NCBI RefSeq assembly: GCF_001649575.2
Contig: NC_051433.1
Span: 13,669,588 to 13,733,587, forward strand
Reading direction: 5' to 3'
Source of the DNA: Kryptolebias marmoratus
Lineage: Eukaryota; Chordata; Actinopteri; Cyprinodontiformes; Rivulidae
DNA: 64,000 nucleotides
A model generated the notes under the pieces. It ran no database searches, was not told the origin of the DNA, and saw only the letters and a program-made list of their open reading frames with translations. The first letter of the stretch is position 1. Each line of letters starts with the position of its first letter. The position numbers and the translations under genes were made by a program. Shown in pieces: positions 37,901-48,665 of this stretch.

Positions 37901-39311
37901 AATAAGCTGCTTAAGCACTTTCTTTAAGCTTTAGTGCATTAAACTTGTTAAATAATAAGACTAGATAGTCTTCAAGTATCTGGAGTACTTGGGATAGCTC
38001 AGCAGAGGCCTCACCTCGTCGCCTGGTACATGGCGGCCGCAGACCAGGTTTCAGGCTCCGTCAAATACAAAACCTGCTCCCAGTTTGAAAGTGCTGGGAT
38101 TATTTTAAAGGCCTTTGGCAGTTTACCGCTGCGATACTTCGACAAAACCTGAAAGAAAAAGGAGAAAATGGGGTTTGTGCCGTTTCCTCATTTATGCCTT
38201 TTTGTTTTGGTGTCTTGCATCTTTTAAATCAATGTGTTTTTTTCTTGTTATTGTTGACACGCGGCACGTTTTCTGACCTTACTGACACCTCTGTACACCT
38301 CGATTATTCTCGGGTCCAGCTGGGGCATCGGGCGCCCCGACACCTCCGACATCACCGTTCCTACTTCGGTCTGCTTCTCCGTGATCTTCTCCATGATGAT
38401 GTCAGCTAAGGTCCGCCTGTGACGATCACAGAGAGGAAACACAAGATTATCACCATCACAAGGGCAGCTGATCTCCACGGGCACTTTCACGGTTTAAGCC
38501 AAGCCGCATCTTGCCTCAGTGGAGGGTTTTTACTCATGAACATCTCGATGGCCTTCTCGTCGTTGGGGTCTACGTTGACTTCGGCGTCGCACTCGGCATC
38601 GCCGTCACCAGCGCCTGCTTCTCCCAGGGCCGGCCATTCTTCATCTGAGTCCGCGTCCTGAGAGTCCGGACCTAAAATGCGATTGTAAAACAAAGACAGT
38701 CATAATTAACAGTCAGAAACATGCACAGGAAACTTCCCTTTCAAGACGAGCATTGTCTAGAGAAGATTAATCATATGAATCATATGTAAAATGTGACGTA
38801 TATGTGCACTTACAGACACTATCCATTGAAATAAATAATCGTAACCATTTCTATCATTGGTTTTCTTAATGTACAAATCAAAAGGTGTTGTATAATTAAG
38901 AACAAACACCGTGCACTACTAACATTCATGCTGTATTTCTAATTTAAAAAAACTTCCACTGGTTTTGGGGAAGCTACCCGGCCACGCCAGACTTCATTCA
39001 AAAAACCGTCAATTTAAGGCAGGAACCCCTCCACCTTTACCCAGAACAGTAACCGGCGCCTTCTTCTTCTCGGGTGCCAGGCCATACTCCGTCTGCAGCT
39101 CCTCTTGTTGGATCCTGGCCTGCTGTAGGATTTTCCTTGACAGGCGCTCGTCTACGTACATGTCCTCGCTCTCTGCCCGGCTGTCGCTGCCCTTCACGCG
39201 GCCTCGGGCTCGGATCGTGTCCGCCTGGAGGATCTGGTCGGCCAGCGGCACTGCCGCTGATCCCCCGCCGCCGTTCTTCTCTCCGCCTTTGGATCTTTTT
39301 ACTTTCGGCAT
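34962..39311 (-). CDS. bysl: Bystin, ribosome-biogenesis factor (18S/40S maturation)
   Basis: Seven exons: 39311-39041, 38671-38515, 38416-38278, 38148-38015, 37803-37643, 35518-35416, 35316-34962, joining to 439 aa (human BYSL 437). The start is [10 protein letters not shown]. Diagnostic blocks include [33 protein letters not shown], an acidic stretch, [41 protein letters not shown], and in the last exon [20 protein letters not shown] and [20 protein letters not shown]. Bystin works in the nucleolus in late 40S processing (yeast Enp1). The intron between exons 2 and 3 has a GC donor (CTGAG|gcaaga); that join is fixed by the reading frame and the NPPLRRTLAD protein context. Intron 6 is 2.1 kb and holds nothing recognisable. 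The gene is head-to-head with med20. Confidence 0.96.
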
Positions 39312-39675
39312 TACCGCAGCAAGACTCGGGCTGTATTTTAACAATAACGTCGGCGTTTTACGTCTGCATTAGCGGCCGGAAGCTTAGACGGACTCTTTAA
39401 AGACTGTAAACAGTCTGTCGCTCAGCACGTGCGGATAAAGGAACGGGCGGAAGTGACGAACATTACGTAACGTCCTGTTTTCTTAAACCCTAAAAATAAA
39501 TAAAATCAAATAAACATAGTGATATTTATAATGTATACGTATACGCTATTCATTTATGAATTATAAAAAAATATGTTTCTTGAGTTTCGTCCCCCAAACG
39601 GACCGGAAGTTAATGTGCTGACCCGGAAGTACTCAAATCCCAAAGGGTAGCCAAGTAAACGAATAACAAAAATCA
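39312..39675. promoter_or_regulatory. Bidirectional bysl/med20 promoter
   Basis: Only 364 bp separate the two divergent start codons. The interval holds three ETS-type GGAAGT sites, all on the + strand: GCGGAAGTGACG (39447-39458), ACCGGAAGT (39602-39610) and CCCGGAAGT (39622-39630). It also has a palindromic TTACGTAA (39463-39470) of bZIP type. No TATA box is evident. Arrays of ETS sites are typical of housekeeping bidirectional promoters. Confidence 0.7.
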
Positions 39676-41175
39676 ATGGGGGTTACTTGGTAAGCTAATT
39701 TATTTGTGTTTTTAGCTACAGTTTAAATTTTAATCTGTATTTTCTCACATTTGCTCACTGTGTGCTTGTCGTTCAGTCGCGCTGCTCTTGTTCATACAAA
39801 TAATACTTATCTGATTGTCAGGTTCTGCCTTTTCCGAGTCGCTTCTCACCGATGTTCTCTGTTCCCCGTGGTGTTTTGTGTCGTGCAGCGTGTGCCAGGT
39901 GCCCGTGGCGGACGGGAAGAGCGTGCAGCAGACGGTGGACATCCTGCACAAAAAGCTGGAGCAGCTGGGAGCCGTGAAGCAGGGCAGCTTCTGCGTGGAC
40001 TGCGAGACGTACCAGTCCACAGGAAATGCCGGCGGTAAGGTTCAGCTGCTTACCTTATTTATGTCACACTTTGGATCGTTTGGGAACTCCTTAAAAGTGG
40101 ACATAAATAAATAACATTAGAGTGTTTCAGGTTAGAAGGACTCCTCGTCATTGCTGACCTTGATTTTCAAGATTCTCCTTTAATTATAAAGTTAAAGAGG
40201 GGACACAGATCCTGTCAGGTTTAGTCAGCAGCTCTGCCAGTTCGTCTGTCACTGTCAGGCTTTAATGTGCAGACTTTGTTTTAGGAATTTTGGTTATTTT
40301 ATTTTTTCTGTTTTCTGCTGCTGCTCGTCTGAGTGCTCCTTTAAGCAAAAGCAGAAAGTCGTGATGAAATTCGGCACATTCTTCTTCATAATCACTGCAG
40401 CGTCTCTCGCTTTATTGGGTGCCCATTTTCACCAACTGCTGCACTGGAATGAGCGTCAACAAATCACTACAATCTCAGCTTTGTTCTTTTTTACACATTG
40501 TGTAATCAATTTAACAAATTCTACAGGTTTCAGAGGTAATGCATAGGATAGGTTCTTTATGCTAAAATGTTCTGCAGGTGAAATTGTGTCTAAAATTAAA
40601 TTTATTTGTTTTTTTTTCCAGGTCAGTCCTCTAAGCTCCTGTATGTGATGCACAACTCGGAGTTCCCCCTCAGCTGCTTGGCTCTGTTTGAAGGAGGGCC
40701 CTGTCTGACCGCGGACGCCAACTTCGACGTCCTCATGGTGAAGCTGAAGAGCCACTTCCAGAACGCCAAGGGCCACAAGGTGGAGTGTCGGGGCTCGAGG
40801 TACCGCTACTGCGACTTCCTGATCAAAGTGGGCACGGTCGCGATGAGCTCCAGCGTCCGAGGGATCTCGGTGGAGGTGTGCCCAGACCCGGTTTGCTTTT
40901 ATTAGCGAGGCTGGAGGCGAGGCTGTTTTAACTCTCGGAGTGTTTCCTTCCAGGTGGAATACTGTCCCTGCGTGGTCCCAGGGGACTGCTGGAACCTGAT
41001 GAAGGAGTTCATGCAGTCTTTCCTTGGCAGCAACGTCCCCGAACTCCCGACTGTGTTCGCTGCCAAACCTGAGGGTCTGTTTGCGCCGGCGGACTGCGTC
41101 GACACCATGACTCAGTACCTGGAGCTGTTCAACAAGCTTCGGAAGCTGCAAATCACCGGAAGCAGTGTGCGTTGA
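39676..41175 (+). CDS. med20: Mediator complex subunit 20
   Basis: Four exons: 39676-39689, 39889-40034, 40622-40875, 40954-41175, in phase, 211 aa (human MED20 212). Exon 1 codes only MGVT plus two bases of the next codon, so it is easily missed. Conserved blocks are [72 protein letters not shown] and [18 protein letters not shown], with [13 protein letters not shown] at the end. MED20 is a Mediator head-module subunit that pairs with MED18 and contacts RNA polymerase II. ATTAAA near 41286 is a possible polyadenylation signal. Confidence 0.96.
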
Positions 41176-42799
41176 GTCGGCAGCGCTCCACTCCTTCTGT
41201 ACGGATAATTCTGGTCCTATGGATCTGCGTGATGTTTATATTTCTATTTCTACAGTATTTTGACTAATTTCATGAAAGCATTTGGTATTAAAGAGACTTG
41301 GTAGGAAAAGAAATGTATGAAGTTTTTTTTTTATATATATATATATATATAATCATCTAAAGCCTTTTGGTGGGTTGTGACTATTCTTAGAGATGCTTTT
41401 AGATGTTTCTGCTGCAGTAAAAATACACACCATGTAGTACTTTTTATTGTCATGAGGTATGTAAAGCTGCAAGTTTCACCAGGTAATAAACAAGAGTTTT
41501 TTATTATGATTAAAGTGGAAAAACCTGTAATAAAGTACACATAAGTTTAGCTGATCAGATACCCGATCACCGACTAAAGAGCCACGTTTTAACAAATCAA
41601 ACCATTTTTTTTATAAAGAAATGTCAAAAACATTGATTCTTTGTCAAATCTGAGCCTCGAGCTGCTGTTTGATGAGAAGTTAGTGAAAAGAAATTCATGT
41701 TTTTTGTTACTTTATGTCAAAAACTTACAATGAATTGGTAGAAAAAATAAAAAACGTTAATTCATCAGAGTTAAACAGCAGGCTAATCATCCTGTAACTG
41801 TACGTCAGCAGATCCTTTTAGGATCTTTCAGAAAAAGTCCAAGTTGCATGAATTTTTAGTTCAGCTTTTTTTACTTTTAACTGGAGCAGGAAAAGCAAAT
41901 AAGAACATTTCCAAATAAATAACAACATCATGTATTTATTAAATATTAACCCATCTGCTGTGGAACGTGCACCCCAACAGAAAGAAAGACCAAAAAAAAA
42001 GTCTGTCTGTCGCTCTGTAACCTTTTAAACATCTATATTTGAATCTTTGCTGCCACAGTTTCTCTGTTATTCACGTTTAAACAGCTTGTAAAATAACAAC
42101 AGGTGTGATGACAAGAAGCCGATAGTAATCCCATCATTTCTGACGTTTGGAGGACAGAATAATGGAGATCAATGGGATTTAGGTTACAGCAGATGAGAAA
42201 TCCCAGCCCTGCTTGGTGTTCAGAGTCCGGACTGTCATTTTAACACCTTTTATAGTTTTTTTTTAAACAATTCCTGTTGAAGTTTAATGATTGTTTTTGA
42301 ATAAATTGTTGCACAGAAAGTTAGGCTGACGGTAAAACATCGTCCTGCTCCCCCAGTACTAATTATACGTCGAAATGTAGGTATTTTTGACCTCTTTCGC
42401 CCAGTTCGACTCTCACCTCTGCAGAGAGGTGAGAACCCCAGATATTCTCTTAAACACTGAAACCGGTGGGTATCCAGAACCTGTCGGATCTCCTGCTCGA
42501 CAGATTAAAACCTTCTGCCCGCTCTCGATTTGTAGGTTTGCCCTCTCGCTGACCGAGGCAGTCAGGGAGTGACAGACACAGCGGTTACCACAGTGACCAC
42601 CATGGTAACCATTTTGATCCTGGTTTTCTTTACAGTTTATACATAAGTTATGGCAAAAATGTTCCAGCTCTAAAAAAAGTTTATTTAAATGAGACTTTTA
42701 GAGCCACACAGGAGCTTGGCACCTGTGTCACCCTGTGTTCACTTTAACTAAAACAGGTTTATTTGTAGGAAAATATAACAACAATAGGTCCTAACGCCC
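41176..42799. other. Intergenic region between med20 and usp49
   Basis: This is mostly the med20 3' UTR and AT-rich spacer, with an (AT)n microsatellite at 41332-41350. An 8-bp perfect inverted repeat, GGTTACCA (42583-42590) and TGGTAACC (42603-42610), lies before the usp49 CpG island. No coding sequence or RNA gene is recognised. Confidence 0.5.
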
Positions 42800-43760
42800 C
42801 TCAACAAGCTTCCCGCGACCACCCGGCTCGTGCCGGGGCAGAGGCGGGCACCGGGAGCCCCGCTCCGCAGCCCCAGCCTCGGTTATTGTTCCATGTGGCC
42901 TCGGTGGGCGGACGGACGGACGGTCCATCCTGCCGCCTGTTGTTCAGCCGCTGAGCCAATGAGAGCCCGGCTGCCGCTCGGTCCCGGTCCAATGAGAGCG
43001 GCGGGGGTCTGGGCTCGGGCAGGGGGAGAGAGTTGGGTTGTTCGATCCGCGAGGAGGACAACAAGCCCCGCAGCAGCTCCCGGAGAGAGGAGAGCGAACC
43101 GGACGGATGGACGGCTGGGCGGACGGACGGAGGGAGGAGGAGGAGGACGGACGTCGGCGATGGTAATGCCGCCGAGCGTTTCTGGGATGGAGCTGTGGGA
43201 GCTGAGCGCAGCCGAGGCCCCGGCGTCCCCGCAGCCGGCTCCGCGTGCCTGAATGTCACCGTGGAGTTTTTCTTTTATTAAAAAAAAAAAAACGGTTAGC
43301 GGCGCAGTTCGGCTCGCGAGCTCTTAGCCGTTAGTTAGCGAACAATAACAACCGTTAGGTTAACTTCCACTGCTAGCGGCGCGGCTAGCGCAAGTTGCCG
43401 CCGAGCGGACCAAACAAATAACAGCTAACCCGAGCTAGGCGAGCGGAGGCGTTTTTAACAAAGTGCGTTTTTTTATTTAAATGTGTGTGTGAGAAAGAGA
43501 GAAAGAGAGTGGTGTTAAGCACAGCAGAGGGGCTGAGCGGCGCTAACCCCGCGAGCGGAGCCGCTGCTAGCATGAACCGTTAGCAGCGTTAGCTGACTCC
43601 GCTGCCTCGAACCAACAAAGTTGGTGGAGGTTCCCGGAGAGTGGCTCCGTGTTCTTTGTTCTGGCTGAGCACGGCGGCGGTGGCGGTGGTGGAGGGGGAG
43701 CGGGAGCGTGAGGAGCCAGCCTGTCTGAGCCGCACGGCGGGACTTTTACAAACACGCACA
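42800..43760 (+). promoter_or_regulatory. usp49 CpG-island promoter and non-coding leader
   Basis: This is a kilobase of high GC and CpG content upstream of usp49. Two copies of CCAATGAGAGC (42956-42966 and 42990-43000) form spaced NF-Y-type CCAAT boxes. They are followed by purine-rich GGACGGAC repeats (43100-43150). Transcription of a non-coding first exon probably starts here and splices to an acceptor at 44636 (CCCCTCAG|AATGAG). The leader donor is not certain. Confidence 0.6.
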
Positions 43761-44630
43761 GGCAGAGTTAAAATGATATATATATAAAAAAGATTAAATG
43801 TCGGATTGTAGTCGGTTAACATGCAGCCGCAGCACATAACAGGATTAGAGAGGAGGAGGAGGGGGGCCGCTAACAAGGAACCAGTTGCACCGAGCTGAGA
43901 GTTTTCAAAGGAAAAAAATTAAAAATCCTTCTTTATTACAACAACATTCCTGTCTAACTGGAAGTTTTCATGGTGTGTTAGTGGCACAGTCGAAATAAGT
44001 ACTGAAGGTATTAAGTAAAAGTACTGATATACAAATATAACAATGTAAAAAACACCTAAATCCTAAGTAAAATCACAGCATTCAGAAGTATGCAGCACCA
44101 ACAGGAGTTTTGAATTATTGACACTGATAAAAGGTAAATTAAGTTATATATTGCTGATAGTTTTTTAATAGTTTTGCGCGCCAGAGGAAAAGCTCAGTTC
44201 TGATGCAGAAATATCCGAAACTTTTCTCTTTTTTGTGTGATTTTTAAGCAGTCGTAAATTAATTTTGACTGATATCAATAAGTGCAAGATGTCCCTGTAA
44301 AACAAAGCAGACTGGAAGCATAATGTGGTATGCAGGTTTGTAAGCGGCACCATGTCTGGTTGAATGTATTTTTTTTAGGCTGTCCTAAATGTCCGTCTGA
44401 TCAGTCCTGCCCGTCTCTCCTCCCCGTTCCCAGACTCGTCCTGCTGGTGTTGGTGGTGACCGTGGGTGGAAGCTGAGCTCGGTTCTGCGGACGATGTGAT
44501 GTTTTGACCCCAACTGGATCGAGCGAAAACACTTGTACAGTCAGTACATCTGTTTAATTCCGTACACCATAAAAAACCCACATCTTTTTTAGTCCCGTTA
44601 GAGCTCAAACCTTTCTTATTTTTTTTGTCC
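43761..44630 (+). other. Putative 5' UTR intron of usp49
   Basis: This AT-rich stretch between the CpG island and the first coding exon has a short (AT)n at 43780. No open frame or repeat family is recognised. Confidence 0.45.
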
Positions 44631-44637
44631 CCTCAGA

Positions 44638-44715
44638 ATGAGTTGCTGCTCGGCTGCGGGACGTGTGTCCTTTCGCTGAGGCCACATGTGCATCTGCAGA
44701 GATGGACCGCTGTAA
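44638..44715 (+). promoter_or_regulatory. Two upstream ORFs before the usp49 start codon
   Basis: uORF1 starts at 44638 and stops at 44677-44679 (13 codons, [13 protein letters not shown]). uORF2 starts at 44686 and stops at 44713-44715 (9 codons, MCICRDGPL), so it overlaps the usp49 ATG at 44702 in a different frame. Both lie in the exon that begins at 44637 if the predicted acceptor is used. Confidence 0.55.
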
Positions 44716-47700
44716 GCACGTGGGACGCCTTCGCCTGAGCCAGGATCATTCCATACTCAATCCGCAGAAATGGCACTGCGTGGAGTGCAGCACCACGGAT
44801 TCGGTGTGGGCCTGCCTCAAGTGCTCCCACGTGGCCTGTGGACGCTTCATGGAGGAGCACTCACTCAAACACTTTCAGGAGTCCCAGCACCCGCTGGCCA
44901 TGGAGGTGCGGGAGCTGGACGTCTTCTGCTTTGCCTGCGGAGACTATGTGCTCAATGACAATGCAGAGGGAGACCTCAAGCTCCTCAGAGGGGCCCTCTC
45001 TACGGTTCGGAGCCCGGGCAGGCGCTCACTGCGCTCCTCGGCCGGCGGGGACTGCACCACCTGGGTCGGGGAAGGGGGGCCGCAGCCCGCCATGCAGCTG
45101 GCCCTGCGGCACAGACGGAAAACGCTGCTGAGGAAGATGTTTCAGACGTGGTTCGGCAAACACCAAGAGCTTCAAAATGAACGCAAAGAGAAACTGGAGG
45201 AAGCCAGGAGACAAAAGAAGGAGGTGAAAAGGAGGCTCATGGAGGAGCTTGTCAGTGTCCCTCCCAGAAAGAGTGCCAGGCTTCTCACTCAGGCGCCACG
45301 CTCAACCATCACACTCATTCCTCGCAAGTTTCGCGACCCACCAGAACGCCTACCTCCTCCTCCCCCTCCGCCCAGGAAGCCTTCGATTCTCGCCCTGCCC
45401 CGCAAGGCTCCCCAGAACGGCAGAGCCGCTAAGCTGAGGCGGTACTACTCCACGCACGCCGTGACGACACGGCGGCGGCCCGCCCCGGGCGTCACCGGCC
45501 TGCGCAACCTGGGCAACACGTGCTACATGAACTCGATCCTGCAGGTGCTGAGCCACCTGCAGAAATTCAGGGAGTGTTTTCTCACTTTGGACCTGTGTGA
45601 GACCGAGGAGCTGCTGGCCAAAACCAACCGCTCCCAGGCGGTGAAGGGCATGGCAGGAGGGGTTGTCAGTAGTGGAAAAACGCTCCTGTCGGAGTTCCCG
45701 CTGGAACGGATGGGGAAGGCGGGCTGCTTGAATTTGCCCGAGGGCAAAAAGGAAAGCGTCCCGCCTTCCCCGCAGGCCGCAGAATTGGTCCAGCCCAAGG
45801 AGTCTCGGTGCTCCACTCGCCAGCAAATGTCTCTGTGCCACGAGCTGCATACGCTTTTCAGGGTCATGTGGTCAGGCCGGTGGTCCCTGGTCTCCCCCTT
45901 CGCCATGCTGCACTCCGTGTGGAACCTCATCCCGGCTTTCCGCGGCTACGACCAGCAGGACGCCCAGGAGTTCCTGTGTGAGCTGCTGGACAAGGTGCAG
46001 CAGGAGCTGGACACGGAGGGCTCCAGGCGGCGGATAGTCATCCCTATCACGAAGAGGAAGCTGTCCAAGCAAGTGCTGAAAGTTCTGAACACCATCTTTC
46101 ACGGGCAGCTCCTCAGCCAGGTGAGACGCTGATTAATACTCGCTCCTTCTGCAAACCTCCCGGTTTGCGAACGGTTGCAGTGAAATGTGATGGAAAAGTT
46201 AAAGAACAGACGACAGAGCCTGCCTGTTTTAAGCAGCCTTTATGCAGAAACCTTGAGTAGTTTTTGACTGGACCGACGGGCTAACGGCTAGTCCGAGCTG
46301 GGCTGCTGCCATCTTGAAACAGCTTCCACCTGAAGCATTTCGCAGCTCTGTGTGCTAACGGCGTTTTATAAACCTTAACGCCGGCCTTAGTAACACATTA
46401 CACAACAACCTCTCCACAGAGCCCCGCTTTGAAGTATCTGAACTATTCCTTTAACGAGCTGCGACTCGACAATCAAGTAGTCTCTTAATCGGCTGCTGAT
46501 AACGATTATTTTAGTGATCAGTTCAGGTTAGTTATCGTTGCTTTGTCCACATTTTCAGTGTGATAATCTCCCCCCTGCAGCTTGATTTAGAAACCGAAAA
46601 AAATTAAATTATTGTCATTTCCACGAGAATGTTTCCCCTCTTCTGTTATCAAATACATGACAGCCGGTCTTTTCTCTCCTCCACCGTCGTTTCTCAGGTG
46701 ACATGTCTGTCGTGTAAGCACAAGTCGAACACCGTGGAGCCGTTCTGGGATCTGTCCCTGGAGTTTCCGGAGCGGTACCACAGCACCAACAAAGGCTCGG
46801 GCTCCACGGCTTACCAGCGGAGCTGCACCCTGGTGGAGATGCTGTCCAAGTTTACAGAGATGGAGGCTCTGGAGGGCAACATCTACGCCTGCAACCACTG
46901 CAACAGTGAGTCCACGAGGCTCCCTGTTGACGTTAAATGCTCTGATTTATCTTTCAGGTTTGATGAAACATTTATGCGCTTTTACTTTTGAAGCCTCAGT
47001 GTTCATAAACAAGAAGCTCTATTAAATATTGAGAGGAAATATTAAGATCAAAGTCAAAAATCTATAAAAGAAAACTAAAGATTGAACTTTTTTCTGTTTT
47101 TAAATTCTAGGATTTAGATTGAAGAAATATTTAATGGATGTTTTTATCCAAAAAGGCCAAATGTTTAGAAGTCTAATTGATTCGTCCTGAGCGTCTCTGA
47201 CTCAGAGAAAAAAAAGATCTGGTCCAGATCTGCCCATCTTCATTTTAGAAAGGGTGCTCCAACAGATGAAAGCGGGAACGTGGGAACAGGGTGGGCAGGG
47301 AAATAATCCGCACAGCCATTCGCACGAAAATACGCCCTGATTTTCACAGACAGGAGGCTCGCTGGTTGCTTGGTGGCGAAACCGCAACAGAAAATCTGTC
47401 TGTTTTCCTGCAGTCACAGCCGTGTGAGAAACCTCCGTAATTACGACCAGACTCCTCCTCTGTGTGATCGAAGCGGAACCTGGCGGCCTGATTGTGCCGC
47501 GTTAACACTAAAATAAAATAAAAAAACAAACCCAGCTGCAGAGCTAAACTGCAGCGCAGCAGTTCTTACATGTTGCTGTCATCCGTTTTCTTCCGGTTAT
47601 CCGCGGTCGACGTGTCCAGGAGGGGAAACTCCTCGGGGGACGCTCTCCAGCTCCTCCTCTGGAGATCCCACAGCGTTCCCAGGCCAGAGATGCGCTCCGG

Positions 47701-48665
47701 GTCTTCCCTTCCTTGAAGTTGAAGTTGTAAATTTAAAAAACGTTTAAGTGCCGGGAGCTGGGTAAACCAGGGATGAGGCTCTGTCTACAGAAACCTCACC
47801 GGAGGCAGACCTCCTGGGACGGTTTTAGACTCTGCGTTACTCGCAGAGAGCTGCTCTCCGTAGGTTTTATTATTAAAGACATGAGAAGAGTTTCAGCTAT
47901 AAGAAACGTCTGAAACATCTGAAGAAAGTAACGAGTAATTCACAGCCTCTTATTATGGAGGTATTTACCATCTGCTGTTCCTTCGTTTCAGGAAGAAGAA
48001 GAAAATCATCCCACAAACCCCTGGTTCTGTCAGAAGCCCGGAAGCAGCTTCTGATCTACCGTTTACCTCAGGTTCTTCGGCTGCACCTCAAACGGTTCAG
48101 GCAAGTCTCTCCACGTTCGTCCCTTTTAAATCGAACTGTAGACGAGTTCAGAACCACCCCCCTCGTGCTTTGCTGGGCCAGGTCCCTGAAGCTGAAACCG
48201 GCCCTCCAGAGAACGGGGATGGGGGGTGGCGTGTCTGCGTGGGGGTTCCTAACGTTTGCTCTGTCGTTGGGCAGGTGGTCGGGCCGGAACCACAGAGAGA
48301 AAATCGGCGTCCACGTGGCCTTCGACCAGGTTCTGAACATCAAGCCGTACTGCTGCACAGACTCAGGCCACTCCGTCCACAGAGGAGGCTACACCTACGA
48401 CCTGTCGGCTGTGGTTATGCATCACGGGAAAGGCTTTGGCTCAGGGCACTACACCGCATACTGCTACAACACTGAAGGAGGTGGGGAGCCCGCGGCGATT
48501 TAACCCCGTCCATTTTGAGTGCGCGTGACGTTAATGTGACCCCCTCCCCTGTCGTCCTCAGGCTTCTGGGTCCACTGTAATGACTCCGAGATGAAGGTTT
48601 GCAGCATGGAGGAGGTGTGCAACACTCAGGCCTACATCCTCTTCTACACCCAGAGGTCTGCTTAG
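44702..48665 (+). CDS. usp49: Ubiquitin carboxyl-terminal hydrolase 49
   Basis: Five coding exons: 44702-46120, 46698-46905, 47992-48100, 48275-48480, 48562-48665, in phase, 681 aa (human USP49 688). The N-terminal UBP-type zinc finger (about residues 1-105) begins [20 protein letters not shown]. It is followed by a basic helical linker ([24 protein letters not shown]). The USP catalytic core has the Cys box [13 protein letters not shown] (Cys274), a [12 protein letters not shown] block, two CxxC pairs (CLSC, CNHC) and the His box [11 protein letters not shown] (His637). USP49 removes ubiquitin from histone H2B and affects co-transcriptional splicing. USP44 is the closest paralogue; linkage to bysl/med20 favours USP49. 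Exon 3 ends in a GC donor (TTCAG|gcaagt). The region 45630-45830 between Cys box and QQDAQ is poorly conserved, as in the family. Confidence 0.93.
46255..46420 (+). repeat. Dispersed repeat family R2, copy 1 (usp49 intron 1)
   Basis: It contains TTGACTGGACCGACGGGCTA followed by GGCTAGTCCGAGCTGGGC and TGCTGCCATCTTGAAACAG. The first blocks match, in reverse complement, CTAGCCATGAGCTCATCAGTCCAGTC at about 59932-59957. Confidence 0.6.
47578..47710 (+). repeat. Decayed teleost dispersed repeat in usp49 intron 2
   Basis: It shows CATCCGTTTTCTTCCGGTTA, CTCCAGCTCCTCCTCTGGAG and CCCACAGCGTTCCCAGGCCA in order, phrases of a dispersed repeat widespread in teleosts. It is short and diverged, and the family is not assigned. 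Confidence 0.55.

Noticed and set aside
40456..41151. Long open frame (231 codons) on the - strand
   Set aside because: It runs antisense over med20 exons 3 and 4, whose coding frame matches the Mediator subunit; the antisense frame resembles no protein and is a by-product of GC-rich codons.
43162..43252. Short + strand frame in the usp49 CpG island
   Set aside because: It lies in the presumed 5' leader or intron, codes Ala/Pro-rich sequence and has no similarity to USP49.
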